A stretch of 64,000 bases of DNA, from NCBI GenBank assembly GCA_047967505.1, contig CM106540.1. One strand, 5' to 3'. A program made the position numbers and the translations under genes. The DNA is from Dipteris shenzhenensis. Lineage: Eukaryota > Polypodiophyta > Polypodiopsida > Gleicheniales. This document shows, in pieces, positions 44,547 to 57,252 of this stretch. Position 1 is the stretch's first letter. Every line of letters begins with the position of its first letter. The notes beneath the pieces are model-generated. The model did not search any database and was not told the DNA's origin. It was given only the letters and a program-made list of their open reading frames with translations.

Positions 44547-46620
44547 TCATTTAAATAAAAATAGCACCAATTTCAAAAATAACATAAAACCTACTTTCTT
44601 TCCAACACGACTTCTGGTTGTTGCTATCCAACTTCTATGTTTTTGGGAAGCTTGTGAAGATATCCATGAATGCCTTCTTTTGCTCATTTGAGTTCGACAA
44701 GCTGCTTGGGCTAACTCCATCTGCAAAGCTTTATTCCTTGCATAGGAGGACCTGACTATACCATGATAGAACCACTTGAACATCTCATAAATAGCATTAC
44801 TTCCATTAATCCCCCCTCCATGTTGCGTACTCTTGAAATAAGCACCTCGAGCTCTATAATGAGACTTTTCCATCCCTTGGGCACTCCAAGCATTCAAGGA
44901 ACCATATTGGCAAAGAAACCATGGACCATGAGCATAAAGAATGTGTTGCATACATAGAAAAAACACGAGGTAAACAAGAATAAACTGATTGTAATTAAAA
45001 TTTTGAAAATAGCAAAGACTAAACACACCATGTAGTGAGTGATGTGTGATTCACCCCATCCATCTACCATGGCTTCAATGAACTCTTTCACAATGACTTT
45101 ATATAGTTGAACATCATCACATCATCATCATCTATGGAAGGCTTCCTCAAGATCTTTACCAGAGTATCCAATTCTTTCCAAACACATATTCTCAAGGTTG
45201 TGACATGAGGATCAACTTCCAAATTAGTCGTGCAATCACATAACTTTTTCCAATAATTCCGATGCAGATTTAATCGATGTTTTCATGATTGGACAAAAAC
45301 CTTCATGCCTTAGAGCCTCCCATGGACACTTTATTTGGAAGATTTCTTGATTTTCCTGACAATTGTGCATCTTTTATTAGCTTTGCATTCCCCACATGTA
45401 GACCCATGCTCAAGAGTAAAGCTTTGACCCTTGCTATACATGATGCCACTCTCTTCTCTGGTTTCATGTTCCATGCGTATACAATGTGCAAGTAAAGCAA
45501 TTTATCAATGAGCCACAACTCCACATTTAACATATAGAAATGCACTCTTTGTAATGGAATGTTTAAAATTGGATCCCAATTTTTATCGTTCTGATCTCTG
45601 TTGGGTGCAGCATCCCATCCTGATTGCAGCTCATTACTCCATTGCTCCAATACATCCGTTTGTTAGCCTCATCATATGTGATGTCATTCATTACATCTTT
45701 AGCATTCCCAAAGTCTTTTTCTCTTTTTACTTGCTCTTTCCCTCTATGTATTCCTATGTTACTACCTCGAGTTTGGTGTGAGAGCATACAATAAAGACAC
45801 GGATACGTCGCATTTGCACTCAATTCTGTTCCAAACATACACTTCAATGTCTTGAGATCTCCTGCCATGTGCCATTCAACTTTAAATGATCCGAACCCTT
45901 CAACTTGAAGCAACTCTCCTTTCATTTGTGCATCTATGACACTTGGAATTAGAGATCTATCAAATACCCATTTCAAGAATGAGTGTGTCCCTTTAGGAAG
46001 TTCAAACGTGACAAGCCACCAAATGTGCTTTTCCGATTGCACACTAAAATCTTTCCTAATTTCCTTATCTTTGGCATGTCCAAGGGATTTATTCATCAAA
46101 GTAATACTAACCCTCTCCAATTTGTGGCCTTTTACAACCTCACACTCATCCAATTTGATAACAAATACTAACTTTCCTTCACAATTTGAAAAATTAAAGA
46201 TTACAAAATTAGAAAAGATTTCATTAAAAATTCAAGCTCTCTAAACAATATAATTTTAACATACCCCATGCTTTCATGTTGTAAACTCCACCATTGCACC
46301 TTGGACCCTACGAACATCCAAAAAAACATTATTATGCTCTGTGTACTCAAAGGTTCTTGGTCCTTTCTTTGCCCCTTTGGTAGTTGGTCCTCCTTTCTTT
46401 TTGCTATGTTGGACATTTATCTTTTTTGTGCCTTCCAACGTCATGCTTTCTGAGATGTGTATAAGTCCACCCAACAAAATCTTGAACAACAGAATTTGTT
46501 TCTTTCCTTGCATTTCTAACATGTACTGGCCTCGGCAATAGAGGGTTCTTAATGCCTTGACCTCGAAGTGCATTTACAAAGACATTCATACCGTCGATTG
46601 CATATTTTTTGCCATTATAC
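44547..46620 (-). pseudogene. Intron-bearing transposase-like gene (family not named)
   Basis: In minus-strand order: a basic segment (46589-46404, TYTHLRKHDVGRHKKDKCP), RRVQGAMVEFTT (46290), a GTATGT donor near 46262, and a second exon from about 46170 (VIKLDECEVVKGHKLERVSI). Next are FKVEWHMAGDLKTLKCMFG, a Cys pair CLYC, WDPILNIPLQRVHFYMLN (45590), and near the end YGSLNAWSAQGMEKSHYRARG and STQHGGGINGSNAIYEMFKWFY (44930-44750). The GD-K-L...CLYC / PLxxVH / QGxEKSH...HGGG order recalls uncharacterised RNase-H-like transposase proteins of eukaryotic DNA transposons. That is from memory and uncertain. Stops and frame changes between segments suggest decay. Terminal inverted repeats were not found. 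Confidence 0.45.
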
Positions 46621-46889
46621 GAAGGTCAAAATCAATTGCAAATTTCAAAGTCAAAGGAACTCACTTAAAGGATACACTTAAGCATTGTGTATACACCTCA
46701 AATCTCGATGAAGACTAGCACCTGCATACTTTCATGAGCTTTCTTTGGCCCTCGATGCTCTTCAAGGATTCAACCTCTCACCATCCACAAATAGCATGGA
46801 GGACCTAACAATTAAAGAAGAAATAGGTAATAACGATGATCTGAATCATGCAAATCACCTTAGAGAATAATGCAATCGCAACCACAACA

Positions 46890-48297
46890 ATGGCAGATGA
46901 TACTTTAGTAAATGGAAATGCCAAAGTACAATGGACGAGGGGATCCCGCCAGGTTCCTTCAACTCTTCTACATGGCATGTTGTGCTGGAGGTGATTAGTC
47001 AAAATGACACCTGGTTCCCAATGGCCCTAACCAACAAGGCTTCAGAATGGTACCTCGACCTTCTCGTAGAGGAAAGAGCCACATGGGCACTATTATCTCA
47101 AATGAAGATTCCAAACAAAAAGTCTGCAAGATGACCTCGCATTACAATTAGGCAATATAGAAATGCACAAGAAAGAAAAGGTCAGAACATAATTAGGAAG
47201 AATGAAAATATTAATAGAAAACTGTAATCCCCGCCTAGACGACAAGTACCCCATAGCATGGCTCATCTCTAGAGGACTGAAAAGATCCATTCGCAAGGAC
47301 ATGAAAAAATCAGCAGCTATGCACATCATGCAGTTGCAATTGACATTGAGGACAGCATGACCAAAAATTCTGACAGCGATAGTGATGGCTATAAATCAAG
47401 TCAACGTGACAAGAAATCTTCGAAGAAGGGAAGCACTTCCAATCAAGATCGCACCACTGAGGATAGAGTGAAAGCCATGGCCCTAAGAGTAAAAGATGAA
47501 ATGATGCAAGCCATCAAGCAAAAGCTGTGTGTCTCTCAGCCACCATCTCTTAGCCACCACAGAACCCATGGAGAGAAAATATTTTGTGCCCACACTGTAT
47601 GGCCAACCATACAACCAATGAATGCCCAATCTTAAGGAACAGACTAAACCCACCAGAAGTGGCTCAGCCCCCATGGATATGGTGTCCCATTTCCAATGTT
47701 GCAAGGCATGATGTAAATACTTGTTTCTACAATATGAGGGTAGCACAACCCCGGCCCCAGCAATACCAATAGCCCCACCAATCCCAATGTACAGATAACC
47801 AGCACTGGCACCTAATGCACAAGTGCCACGTCTCAACCCACTTCTAGTGAGAACACAAGTGCCTCAACTAGAGAGGAATCCCAATCCTCCACATATCCAC
47901 AGGCTCCCAATATTGCTCCAGTAGTTTTGGGGCAACAACTCCAACCTGAAGAGCTAGAACCTCACTATGAGTATGAAACATAATACCCTATGTACTACAT
48001 GGATGGTGTCGAAGGACTCATCTCGACATATGCTAATCAAGTAAGACCCACCACATATCAAACACCCATCAAGTGTTTTGGTTGTGGAGAAAACCACCAC
48101 ATAGCAAAATGCGAACATAAGGGTAACCCCATTACATTCCAACCTGTGTGCAGGGAATGTGGAGGTGGGCATGCTTGCACGGATTGCCCACCACTAAGAA
48201 CAAAGCATCAACCAACCATGGAAGTAAAACCTGATGTACCCCTGGGGATGATAAGTGTGGAAAATCACGGTGTGGCAACACAAAGTGTGGCATCCTA
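46890..48297 (+). pseudogene. Gypsy gag with two zinc-binding modules
   Basis: The capsid region (46930-47340) has WFPMALTNKASEWYLDLL, a frame change near 47130, DLALQLGNIEMHKKEKV, then GRMKILIENCNPRLDDKYPI and a Ser/Lys linker. CPHCMANHTTNECP (47583-47625) and, further on, CFGCGENHHIAKC and CRECGGGHACTDC (CX2CX3HX4C; about 48070-48190) are zinc knuckles for RNA binding. Several frame changes and stops (47134, 47218, 47772, 47982) break it. Confidence 0.85.
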
Positions 48298-48391
48298 GCC
48301 AATCTTGATTATAACAAGATAGTAGAAAGAAGAGGCATAGCAAAAACTCCTTTTCTCTCAAAAAGCACAGAGCCCTCTGGCAAAACAAGCC

Positions 48392-49345
48392 ATGCCAATC
48401 CCACAACACAGTGAGACCAAGCCTAGCACATCCATGGAAAGTGCCACCCAAGGAACCAAGGAAGCATACCCTAATGCTGAAACTGAAAAGGTGCGTTACC
48501 AAGCCTTGAAGCAATGGGTACAAGAGGAGCAAGAAAAATTTGAGATAGACAGGATGGCAGCAATAGAGGTCAGAGCACCATCAGCCCCTAGCATTGACAT
48601 AGTGATTGATCCCAACAACTTCCAACGAGTAATAGAGCAACATCCAAAACATCCCCAATTAGATGTCACCGCACTAGCAAGCTTGATAAGCTACCCATCA
48701 CGATGCCAATTGGCACCTTACTTAGAAATTGCCTACAATGTGGGATATTTTCAAGGGATGGATCAAATCTTCACAATACTCCCCCCCACCTGAAGAAGAG
48801 GAAAAGGTAATTTCAGTAAAATTCGGTGCTAGGGATGACATAAAAAAAGTAACCATCCTGCTGGAGCATAAAGCCTTTGGTCAATACCCGACAATAGTGG
48901 ATGGCAGAGCCAGAGTAAACTTTCTAGCAAGAGAGCTATATGAAGAATGGGGCCTACCTCCAATGCAAAAGGCCACATTTAACATTTGCCTAGCTGACCA
49001 CACAAAAATGAAGCCATTGGGGATATTTTTGACAATGTGTCGACAAAAATTATTGGAGTAAGGTTTACTCTCCAGTTTACCATTTTGGATCTTCCCAAGG
49101 GAGCCACAACATACCAAATATTTTTGGGAAGACCATGGCTTCGAGAAGCATCGGTACTTCATGATTGGGACACTAATAGAATCACTATCCAAAATAGAGA
49201 AACCATTGTCAAGATAAATCTGGGAATAGGGGAAATCAAACCCACTATTCCTAGAAATGTTGAAGACACTTCCTCCACTACATCCACCGGTCATTCATCC
49301 CCTGTACTTACCAATGTAGTAAAGCCCATAGAAGGGGATACATAA
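48392..49345 (+). pseudogene. Gypsy linker and aspartic protease
   Basis: A charged linker (48392-48780; KQWVQEEQEKFEIDRM, LDVTALASLISYPSRCQLAPY) is followed by ARDDIKKVTILLEHKAFGQYPTI. Its active-site region reads IVDGRARVNFLARELYEEWGL, where a VDGGSGVN-type motif is usual, so one Gly and one Ser are changed. After a frame change near 49040 come GVRFTLQFTILDLPKGATTY and IFLGRPWLREA, the flap-to-end part. Activity is unlikely. Confidence 0.8.
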
Positions 49346-49407
49346 AGTGACATCAATAATTGGATACAGATTAGCTACAATAGATAAATTGTAAAATAAC
49401 ACATCCA

Positions 49408-51660
49408 ATGTTGCGAGATGTGGATGCCCAAACGATACAACTAGAAGCACTAATCTGGGATGATGAATCAAAAGTAGTGGAAATGCCAGTCTTCATGGCA
49501 AGCGTCAAGTGGGACAATGACCCTGAAGAGTCCATAATAGAAGGCTATGGTGTCGACATTGATTGGGATATGGAAATAGAAGCTGATAATGCAACATTGG
49601 AGAGCCAAGTATTTGACAATGACTTGGCAATCGTACAGGCACTAATGGCCATAGAATACACCAAGATTGACCCTCCAGCAATAGCCAATAGCAATCGGTC
49701 CAGGAAAAAGAAGGAGGGTGTACAATGCCAAAAGACCAAGATAGAGCACTTCAACCTATGCGAAAGAATGCAGACTAGAGTGGTAGAATTGTACTTAACT
49801 AAGCCCACAAAAGCACCTGACTCCCCAAATTTTGAATGGGATCCTAAAGGGCTTGAAGGTGTTTGTATGTCCAAAGAACCACTCCTTGGGAGTGTGACTC
49901 CTGTTGAAAATCCATCACTAGTCTCACAAAGCAAAAAGCTTAGAAAGTTCAACAAAAATGTGAGAATGAAGAGTGAAATGGTGAATAGTAACAAAAAAGA
50001 AGAACAAGGAAACACAGGTGAATTGGACCAAATATCTTCTAGTGGAGCTAGCAGCCAAGCAAGCACCTCAAAATGCCATCAAGGCCTAAGGGAAGTTCCC
50101 GATTACTTTAAAAACTACACTAGGGGAGAAGCAACAATAGCAATGCCTAGGCCAATCGAAGAATCAGAGCTCACAAAAACAGAGAATATTGAGAATATCC
50201 CAATTTATGAAAGACCAACCAAGACAAGGAAATTGAATCTTGCCTTGGACAGAGAAGAAAAAAAGCATGTATACATTGGCGAACAGCTCACTCTAGAAGA
50301 AGAAAAAGAATTGAAAGCATTGCTGATGGAATATAGAGATCGCATGGCTTGGTCCTACAAAGAAATGAAAGTGATTTTCCCAAAATTTGCAATACATACC
50401 ATACCAATAAGGGAAGGATCCAAACCAAAGGTATGCAGACCTTACAGGATAAATCCCAAGTATGGCACCCATGTCTATGAAGAATTAGAAAAAATTACTG
50501 GATGCTGGTTTCATGAGCATACCGATTGGGTGTCACCAATTGTGATTATTCCTAAGAAAAACAAGAAGCTTAGAATATGTCTGAATCTCAAGAACGTCAA
50601 TGCAATAACAATCAGAGATCATTATCCCCTACCATTGACTGAAATAGTTTTAGAAAGGGTAATGGGATCTGAAGTGTATAGCTTCTTGGATGGGTTCAGT
50701 AGGTACAACCAAGTATAAATTGCACCTCAAGATTAGGAAAAGACAGTGTTTGCCATAGAATGGGGCATTTTTGCATATAGAGTCATGCCATTCAGCTTAT
50801 TCAATGCCCCATCTACTTTTCACAGGGTAATGTACACCACCTTCAAGGAATTTCTCAACAAGTTCCTACAAGTCTTCCTCGATGACTTGTGCATACACTC
50901 AAGAAAAAAGGATCACTTGAAATGCCTTGAAGAAGTCCTTAAAAAAATCAGGGAGTACGGAATCTCTTTGAATCCTCTAAAATGCCAATTCTTGGTCATA
51001 CACGAGGTAGTCTTGGGACACATAGTCTCTCAACATGGGATTGCAAATGACATGGACAAAATAAAGATCATCATGGAAATTTCCCCCCCACTAAATGCCA
51101 AGGGAGTCCAAGTCTTCATGGGACATGCCGAATACTATAGAAGATTCATACTGAGGCATGCCATGATTGCAAGGCCCCTATATAAGCTCCTAGTCAACTT
51201 CATTTGGACAGACAAATGCGAAGAAGCATTCGAAACCCTCAAGTGGAGATTGATCATAGCCCGTGTTCTAATGGCACCAAATTGGGACATACAATTTCAT
51301 GTACATACTGACGGTTCCAATTATGCAGTAGGGAGTGTCTTATGTCAACCTGGTTAAACACAACAAAGACTACCCAGTATACTTTGCAACAAGTAGATAG
51401 CTAAATGATGCAGAGGTGATGAACTACATCACAACAGAAAGAGAAGCCTTGGCAATCTACAACGTGAAGAAATTTTGACACTATCTATTGGCTATTGACT
51501 TTATCTTCTACACAGATCATCAAGCCTCATTATATCTTGTGAATTGGCCATGTACCATAGGCTAGATCACTCGATGGCTTCTACTGCTACAAGAATTCAA
51601 TTTCAAAATCGTGGTGAGAAAGGAGCTCAACATTTCATTGTCGATCACATGTCACGATTG
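49408..51660 (+). pseudogene. Gypsy reverse transcriptase and RNase H
   Basis: A 300-residue linker precedes RT: KVCRPYRINPKYGTHV, DWVSPIVIIPKKNKKLRICL, HYPLPLTEIVLERVMGSEVY and FLDGFSRYNQV. TAA at about 50716 and TAG at about 50734 both replace Gln in the IAPQDQEKT region. Next are WGIFAYRVMPF and catalytic LQVFLDDLCIHSR (about 50865-50905), then GHAEYYRRFI and VHTDGSNYAVGSVLCQPG (RNase H). A frame change near 51355 and stops at SR-stop-LND and KF-stop-HYLL precede FYTDHQASLYLVN and FIVDHMSRL. Catalytic Asp pairs are intact; stops kill it. Confidence 0.92.
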
Positions 51661-53038
51661 AGGACAGGAGAAGAGCTGGAAGGAATAGAAGATGACCTAC
51701 TAGATGCCACATTATTTCAAATAGACGACGTGCCAGATTGGTGTGCAGACATCATTGGGTACTTAATGGTAGGAAGGCCACCTCCTGAAATGAAAGCAGT
51801 GGATGTTAGGAAACTAGTTCTAAAATATGCACCCTATCAACTCATTGCAGGACAACTATACAAGATGGGCAAGGACCAGGTTTTAAGAAGATGTGTGATG
51901 CCACATGAGATCATGCCAATCCTCAGTGAAGCACATGAAGGCATTTCAAGTGGACATTTCCAAGGGGAAGCAACAGTAAGAAAAGTCCTTCTCGCAGGAT
52001 ATTGGTGGCCAACACTTTGGTCAAATGCATGTAAATATGTCAAAAGTTGTGATGTATGCCAATGAACTACCAAACCACAACACAAAGACTTCAATTCCCT
52101 AACAAGAGTCATTTCACAAAAACCCTTTGAACAATGGGGTATTGATTTTGTGGGTCCCATCCATCCAACAGCAAGGGAACACAGGCACGCTACATCATTG
52201 TGGCCACTGATTACTTTACCACAAATGGGCTGAAGCTAAAGCAGTCAGAGAGGCAGATGCTAGAAGCATAGCAAGGTTCTTGGATGAGAATGTGATCACT
52301 CGATTTGGATGTCCCATTGAAATTGTGTCAAATAGAGGCACACATTTTGTCAATGAGGTCATCCAAGAACTCTTGTCTAGCTTTATGGTGATCCATAGAA
52401 AGAGCACACCTTACTACCCCCAAGGGAATGGACAAGCCGAATCCACCAACAAAATATTATGCATTGTCCTCACCAAGGTAGTAGAACCATGCCTTCCTTC
52501 TTCGTGTTTCTATTATCATGGCATGGTAGGCAACTAATCTAGTCTCTGTATGCTTCTCTAATTGGTAGAGTCTTTCTCTCATCGATAGATGATCTCGCAT
52601 ATGTTCTTGTACTACTATGCGTAGACTGGGTATTACAAATTCCAGTGGGACCATAGCTTCAAGGCCGTACACCAATTGAAAAAGGTGTATTTCCCATACC
52701 GACCTTGAGTGTGATTCGGTATGCTTATAAGGCTGCATTTAGGTTCTCTGCCCAAATAGAACGCTTTTGATAAAGACCTTAAAGACAAAGATATCAAGGA
52801 AGGTGACCTGGTTCTTTTGTATAATACCAAAGTCCATAAGGGCAAGCTCAAATTTCTAGGTCAAGGACCTTATAGAGTCAAAAAAATGAATCCCATCGGA
52901 GTTGTGCTACTACAAACACTAGATGGAGTCCAGTTTACAACAACAATAAATGGGAGCCAACTGAAGTGCTACTACATCAACATGCAAGCCATCCCTAACA
53001 ATAATGAAGATTTGGGGCCCCCAAGTCTTCAATAGTTA
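51661..53038 (+). pseudogene. Gypsy integrase, interrupted by an internal inversion
   Basis: Zinc finger: HEGISSGHFQGEATV ... CKYVKSCDVC (51930-52062), then TGA for Arg. The core starts GIDFVGPIHP (52138), has RFGCPIEIVSNRGTHFVN where Asn stands for the second catalytic Asp (52299-52350), and PQGNGQAESTNKIL with the Glu (52420-52460). Between about 52487 and 52740 the next coding segment is inverted: on the minus strand it reads FQLVYGLEAMVPLEFVIPSL and ETRLVAYHAMIIETRRRKA. The plus strand then resumes with KDIKEGDLVLLYNTKVHKGK and GPYRVKKMNPIGVVLLQTLDG to the stop at 53036. Confidence 0.9.
52487..52740 (-). other. Inverted segment of gypsy integrase
   Basis: About 250 bp whose minus strand encodes the integrase stretch that should sit on the plus strand at this point. 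Breakpoints lie near GTAGAACCATGCCTTCC (52478-52500) and AAGGCTGCATTTAGG (52731-52745). There is no gap on either side, so this is an in-place inversion and not an insertion. Confidence 0.8.
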
Positions 53039-53277
53039 GGACTAGATTGTATCACGAGCACTCACTAGCATATGTATGGCTTCGCACATATAGGTAGTTT
53101 CAATTGATTTCAACCTAGGGCTCAGAGGTGATGACTGAGTCCTAGCTGCCCTATGATTCCCTTAGCAAATTAAGCATATAGGAGGAATCCCCACCTCACT
53201 AGTCATGCATGGCGCACCCACACGTTTCTAGCACCACAAATAAATTGCACAAATAAAAGTCCTAAGAGATACTTGTT

Positions 53278-56200
53278 TTGATCCACACACACGGCACCCT
53301 CATCACAAAAAGAGTAAAATGCATTAGACACTCACAAAAGAAACATGCACTCTTAGTTAGCACATGGCACTATATTGGCACTGTTAAAGTGGGACATGAT
53401 TCATATGTGCAATGCCAAGGTGAAGATAGTCCAATAAGATGGGAAAAGGGCCTACAACGCCATCAACAAAGCAGCACCATGCCAAAAGGCCCAAGCCTCA
53501 ACCTCACAAATCACCAACCTAAAGAAGGACATGATCCAGAATCACCAACCTAGAAGTCAGCACCAAAATGACCACATCTAGTGGTTTTGGACAGTGATAG
53601 TGATGAGCAAATAAATGCAACATGCCAAGAAGATATGCCACAGAACCAAAGGATCCTAGAGGCAAGAGAAATTGAGGTAGAGAAATTGACTATGCAGGAT
53701 GCAGGTGCAGAACATGTTGATGACCAAACCAACAAAGAGTCAGCAACAACAGATGGAACAATACAACTTGTATGGCCACAAGTCTCAATGTTTGCCATGT
53801 CACCCGATGCTTACAACTTCTTGTATAGTCAAAGGGACTAGGTAGTCTTTTTGAGAAGCTAAAATCTTTCTTACCAACACCTACTATGACAGAATACATT
53901 TGTCAATTCATAACATCATATAAAGCAGAGAGTTGGAGAAAGATAAGTATGGCGTAGTAACATATAAAGAAAAGCCCTTATAGATCTACCTTAGTTGATC
54001 CACTATGCAGGAAGCCTTCTCATTTCCAGAGGCACAAGAATAATATCCAAAGAAACATTTGGATGCAAGATTCTTTGAAATTCAAGATTTATTACCACCT
54101 AACACAAAGTCACAAAGCGGGGGAATACGCCATGATATGATTCTGGATCCCATATGCAAAGAGGCAGCTAAGTTTTTGGCTGACATTTTCAATCATACAA
54201 GAGTGATAAAAAATTATATGTCAGTAAAAACTCTTACACTCCTTGGTAGAGAAAAACTATAAGACTGGGCTCAACACATATCCTTGCTACTAACCAATTA
54301 TGTATCCACTACACATAATGGCAAAAGCTACATTGCCCATCTATTGGCCATAATAATTGGGTTTCCAATAGAGCAAGAGGAAGACTCTACACCCCTCTCA
54401 ACACAAGGCATAGAGCACTTTGAAACATTGATATTATCGCCAAAATGGGAATTAAACCCTCCACTACTCTCTGCGGATAACTTGGATGGGCAATAATCCA
54501 CACAGATTCCAGAGAATGACAATGTGGAACTTTGCCAAAGAATACTGCAACTCAATTCAGTCTTGCTCCCGTAACAACAGAAGGACTCAAGCGTGGAAAT
54601 CCAAGAGGATACCATGCCACATAATGACTTTGCAAGAAAACCAAATAGCATGCCTCTCCAAGAATCACAAGTCACCGACGTTAATGACTCCATGACTCTA
54701 GAGTCACAACCCCCAAATGTCTCTAATGGCAGGATACAATAGACCGCTATTCAAGAAATAGATCAAAATTCCACATGGGCACATGGGAGTCAACTATATG
54801 TCCAATTCAAGCAAGGCCATAGCACATTCCAGATCATACAACATCACAGCCAACAGTTACAACAATGGTCTCAATTATTTGCTACCATGGCGTCAAATGA
54901 GCAGGAAAGAGAAATGGAAAGACAGATGCTCCCATCACTCTAAACCAAGTTGCAAAGTGCAGAGACTAAAATTATTAAGCTCAAGGAAATCATGGCTAAA
55001 ATGCAACAATAGCTCCTTGCACAGAATGCTCCAGCAGAAAGTAGAAAGGATGCCCTACAAGCCACGGTTTCTCTCCAAGAAAAACACCTAAAGCTATCTC
55101 ATGCCTTGAACCAAAAGGAAAAGGTCGAGTTATCCCTCTCCCAAATGCAAGCCACTTGTGATGATATCAAGAAGGAAATGGTGCACTTAAATGAAAGATC
55201 ACTACTTAAATAGAATCAACTCCATGCCACATTAGACACAAACAATGAGTTGTAGAATAGCCTCAAAGAAGTTAAACGTCAAATTCAAGCACAAGAGAAG
55301 GAATGCATGGCATCAAGAGAGATACTTGTGCACACCAAAGCAAAATTGGATGCTCAAGAGCAAGAGATACTTCAACTCCACGTGCTTAATGATCAATTTC
55401 GAGGGCATTCAAAAGTAGCTCAACAATTCAATAGTCTAAAGCTTGCATACACCTCCACATTGGGTAAGTATAAAGACAAGTGCATGGAGTGACAAAATCA
55501 AAAGGCAATAATTTCCAAGTTGGAAATTCAACTACTAGGTCAAGACAATGACGATGCAGAGGGTTCAGCACAAGATCTTTAGCTACAAGGCATCACTACA
55601 TTATACCAAGAGCTTGTTGCAGTCCTCCATCAAGAGGATCACCTTGAAGGAAGAATACACATACTCTAGAAACATGTGCAAATCAAAATGTTGCATGTAC
55701 TATCTAGTCTTGATTGGACCAGACCAGTAAGCACAAAGACTCTCCGAGATCTATGCCAGCATATGGATGAAGACGATAAGAATATGTTCTATCTCTCAAT
55801 GCATGCAAATCTCATACGGCTAAAGGCTGATGCAATACTACTATATGAATGCTTGATGGAAAGCCCCCCTCTTCGAGTAGTAGCCGACTCCTACCCCTAC
55901 TGTAACAATCACTAGCAACTTCCATGGGATATAACTCCCTAAAAAATCCAACATTAAAGCTGTCAATGCCTACTGAAAGCAACAAGGATCTGCCAAGGAA
56001 TATGTGGTCTACCTTTAATCTAATCTCCCCTATCTTGCCACTCTCTATTCTGAGCTACTCACATCCCTCCCTAACTCTAGTACTATCCTCCATACCTTTC
56101 CAAAAATCCATGCTAACCCATATTCCTTGCCATGCCTCTTTGCCCATGTCTTTCAACACTATCGCCTAATCCAAGAATCTAACTCTTATCATCCAGTTAC

Positions 56201-57171
56201 ACCTAACTTTTTTCCAACACTTGACAATCCATCCCTTGAGGAATTTCAAGTTGCTAAATCAATTTGCCCTGCTCTCCCTCCACTTTCCACCAACATCCCT
56301 ACTTCTACCTTCTCAAATTCACTACTTGCTTTGACCTCAAGCTTTTCCCCTATAGCCTCTTCCTCTTCCCCAAGACCACATATTCCTCCAATCTCCCTTG
56401 AGTTTTCAATGGAAGACACCATAAATGATCCCATCAATGAGCTTCAAGAATTTGATAATCCGATTCACACACCCACATGGGAGTTGCAACAAGATACAGA
56501 TAAGATTCCCATGCCCGATAATCCCATTGGTGATTTTTGGAGGAATTTCAATGAATGTCCGCCAAACACAAATCACTCCAGACATCAACATCAAATTGGA
56601 GCCATAGCTTGCTTGGTGTAGACCAAAGCTGCTCAATGAAAAGTACCTCCTTGAATACATACAGGGTCCATCTTCCTTTCGCATGCATCCCACATTTGAT
56701 GTAGTACCCTGTTGCTACCGGTGGGATGCCAATCATCATGATCCAGATAATGCAGATGCTCCTCGCAATTGGCCATTAATCAATAGAAAGTCTAAAATCA
56801 AATGGACAAGCCAGGAAACACTCATCAGAGCCTTGGACAAACATGCACCAATTATGCAAGGAAGTTATGACAAAACACTCAAGGAAAGTGCAAAATATAG
56901 AGAAGCCTTAGTAGTCATCCTGGAGGTGTCCCTCACCATTGATGACCATTTGCCCAACCTCAACTTCAATCCAAATCAACAGATAGATGCTCAAACAACA
57001 AGTCACCTCTTTCAAAGAGCCATGTCTCTTCAAGGGTGTTATGTGTGTTTGTTCAAAGAAATGGTTGACACCGGCTTCTTAAAAACTGAGCAAGCAATCT
57101 ACAATGTTTGTGGATTACAAGGAAAAGATCGACAACAAGCTCGCTCCATCTATCACCATCGCCATCTTTAA
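53278..57171 (+). pseudogene. Gypsy accessory ORF: globular N-part, long coiled coil, conserved C-part
   Basis: Plus-strand coding traces run from the integrase stop to the LTR. N-part (53581-54496): IQLVWPQVSMFAMSPDAYNF, TEYICQFITSYKAESW, ICKEAAKFLADIFNHTRVI and IAHLLAIIIGFPIEQEED. Central coiled coil (54830-55500): heptad-rich Gln/Leu/Lys/Glu stretches such as QSAETKIIKLKEIMAKMQQ and DAQEQEILQLHVLNDQFRG. A Ser/Pro-rich part follows (55900-56450). C-part (56683-57171): HPTFDVVPCCYRWD, WPLINRKSKIKWTSQETL and SLQGCYVCLFKEMVDTGFL, which is open for 162 residues. Stops are mainly TAG/TAA at Gln. Function unknown; the position matches the extra or env-like ORFs of plant gypsy elements. No signal peptide or membrane segment is evident. 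Confidence 0.6.
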
Positions 57172-57252
57172 TATACTCATTGGGTAAAGACAACCACAGC
57201 ACAACATCTTCTATAGACTCAACCATAACTCAAGGACGAGTACTAGGGGAGT

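Noticed and set aside
28918-57171. Alternative genetic code with TAG as Gln, as in some green algae
   Set aside because: TGA stops and frameshifts also occur in the same elements. The methyltransferase exons use ordinary codons without TAG, and everything else looks like an ordinary land plant.
53278-57171. Classical envelope gene behind gypsy pol
   Set aside because: No signal peptide, transmembrane helix or furin-like site could be seen in any frame; the visible feature is a coiled coil.
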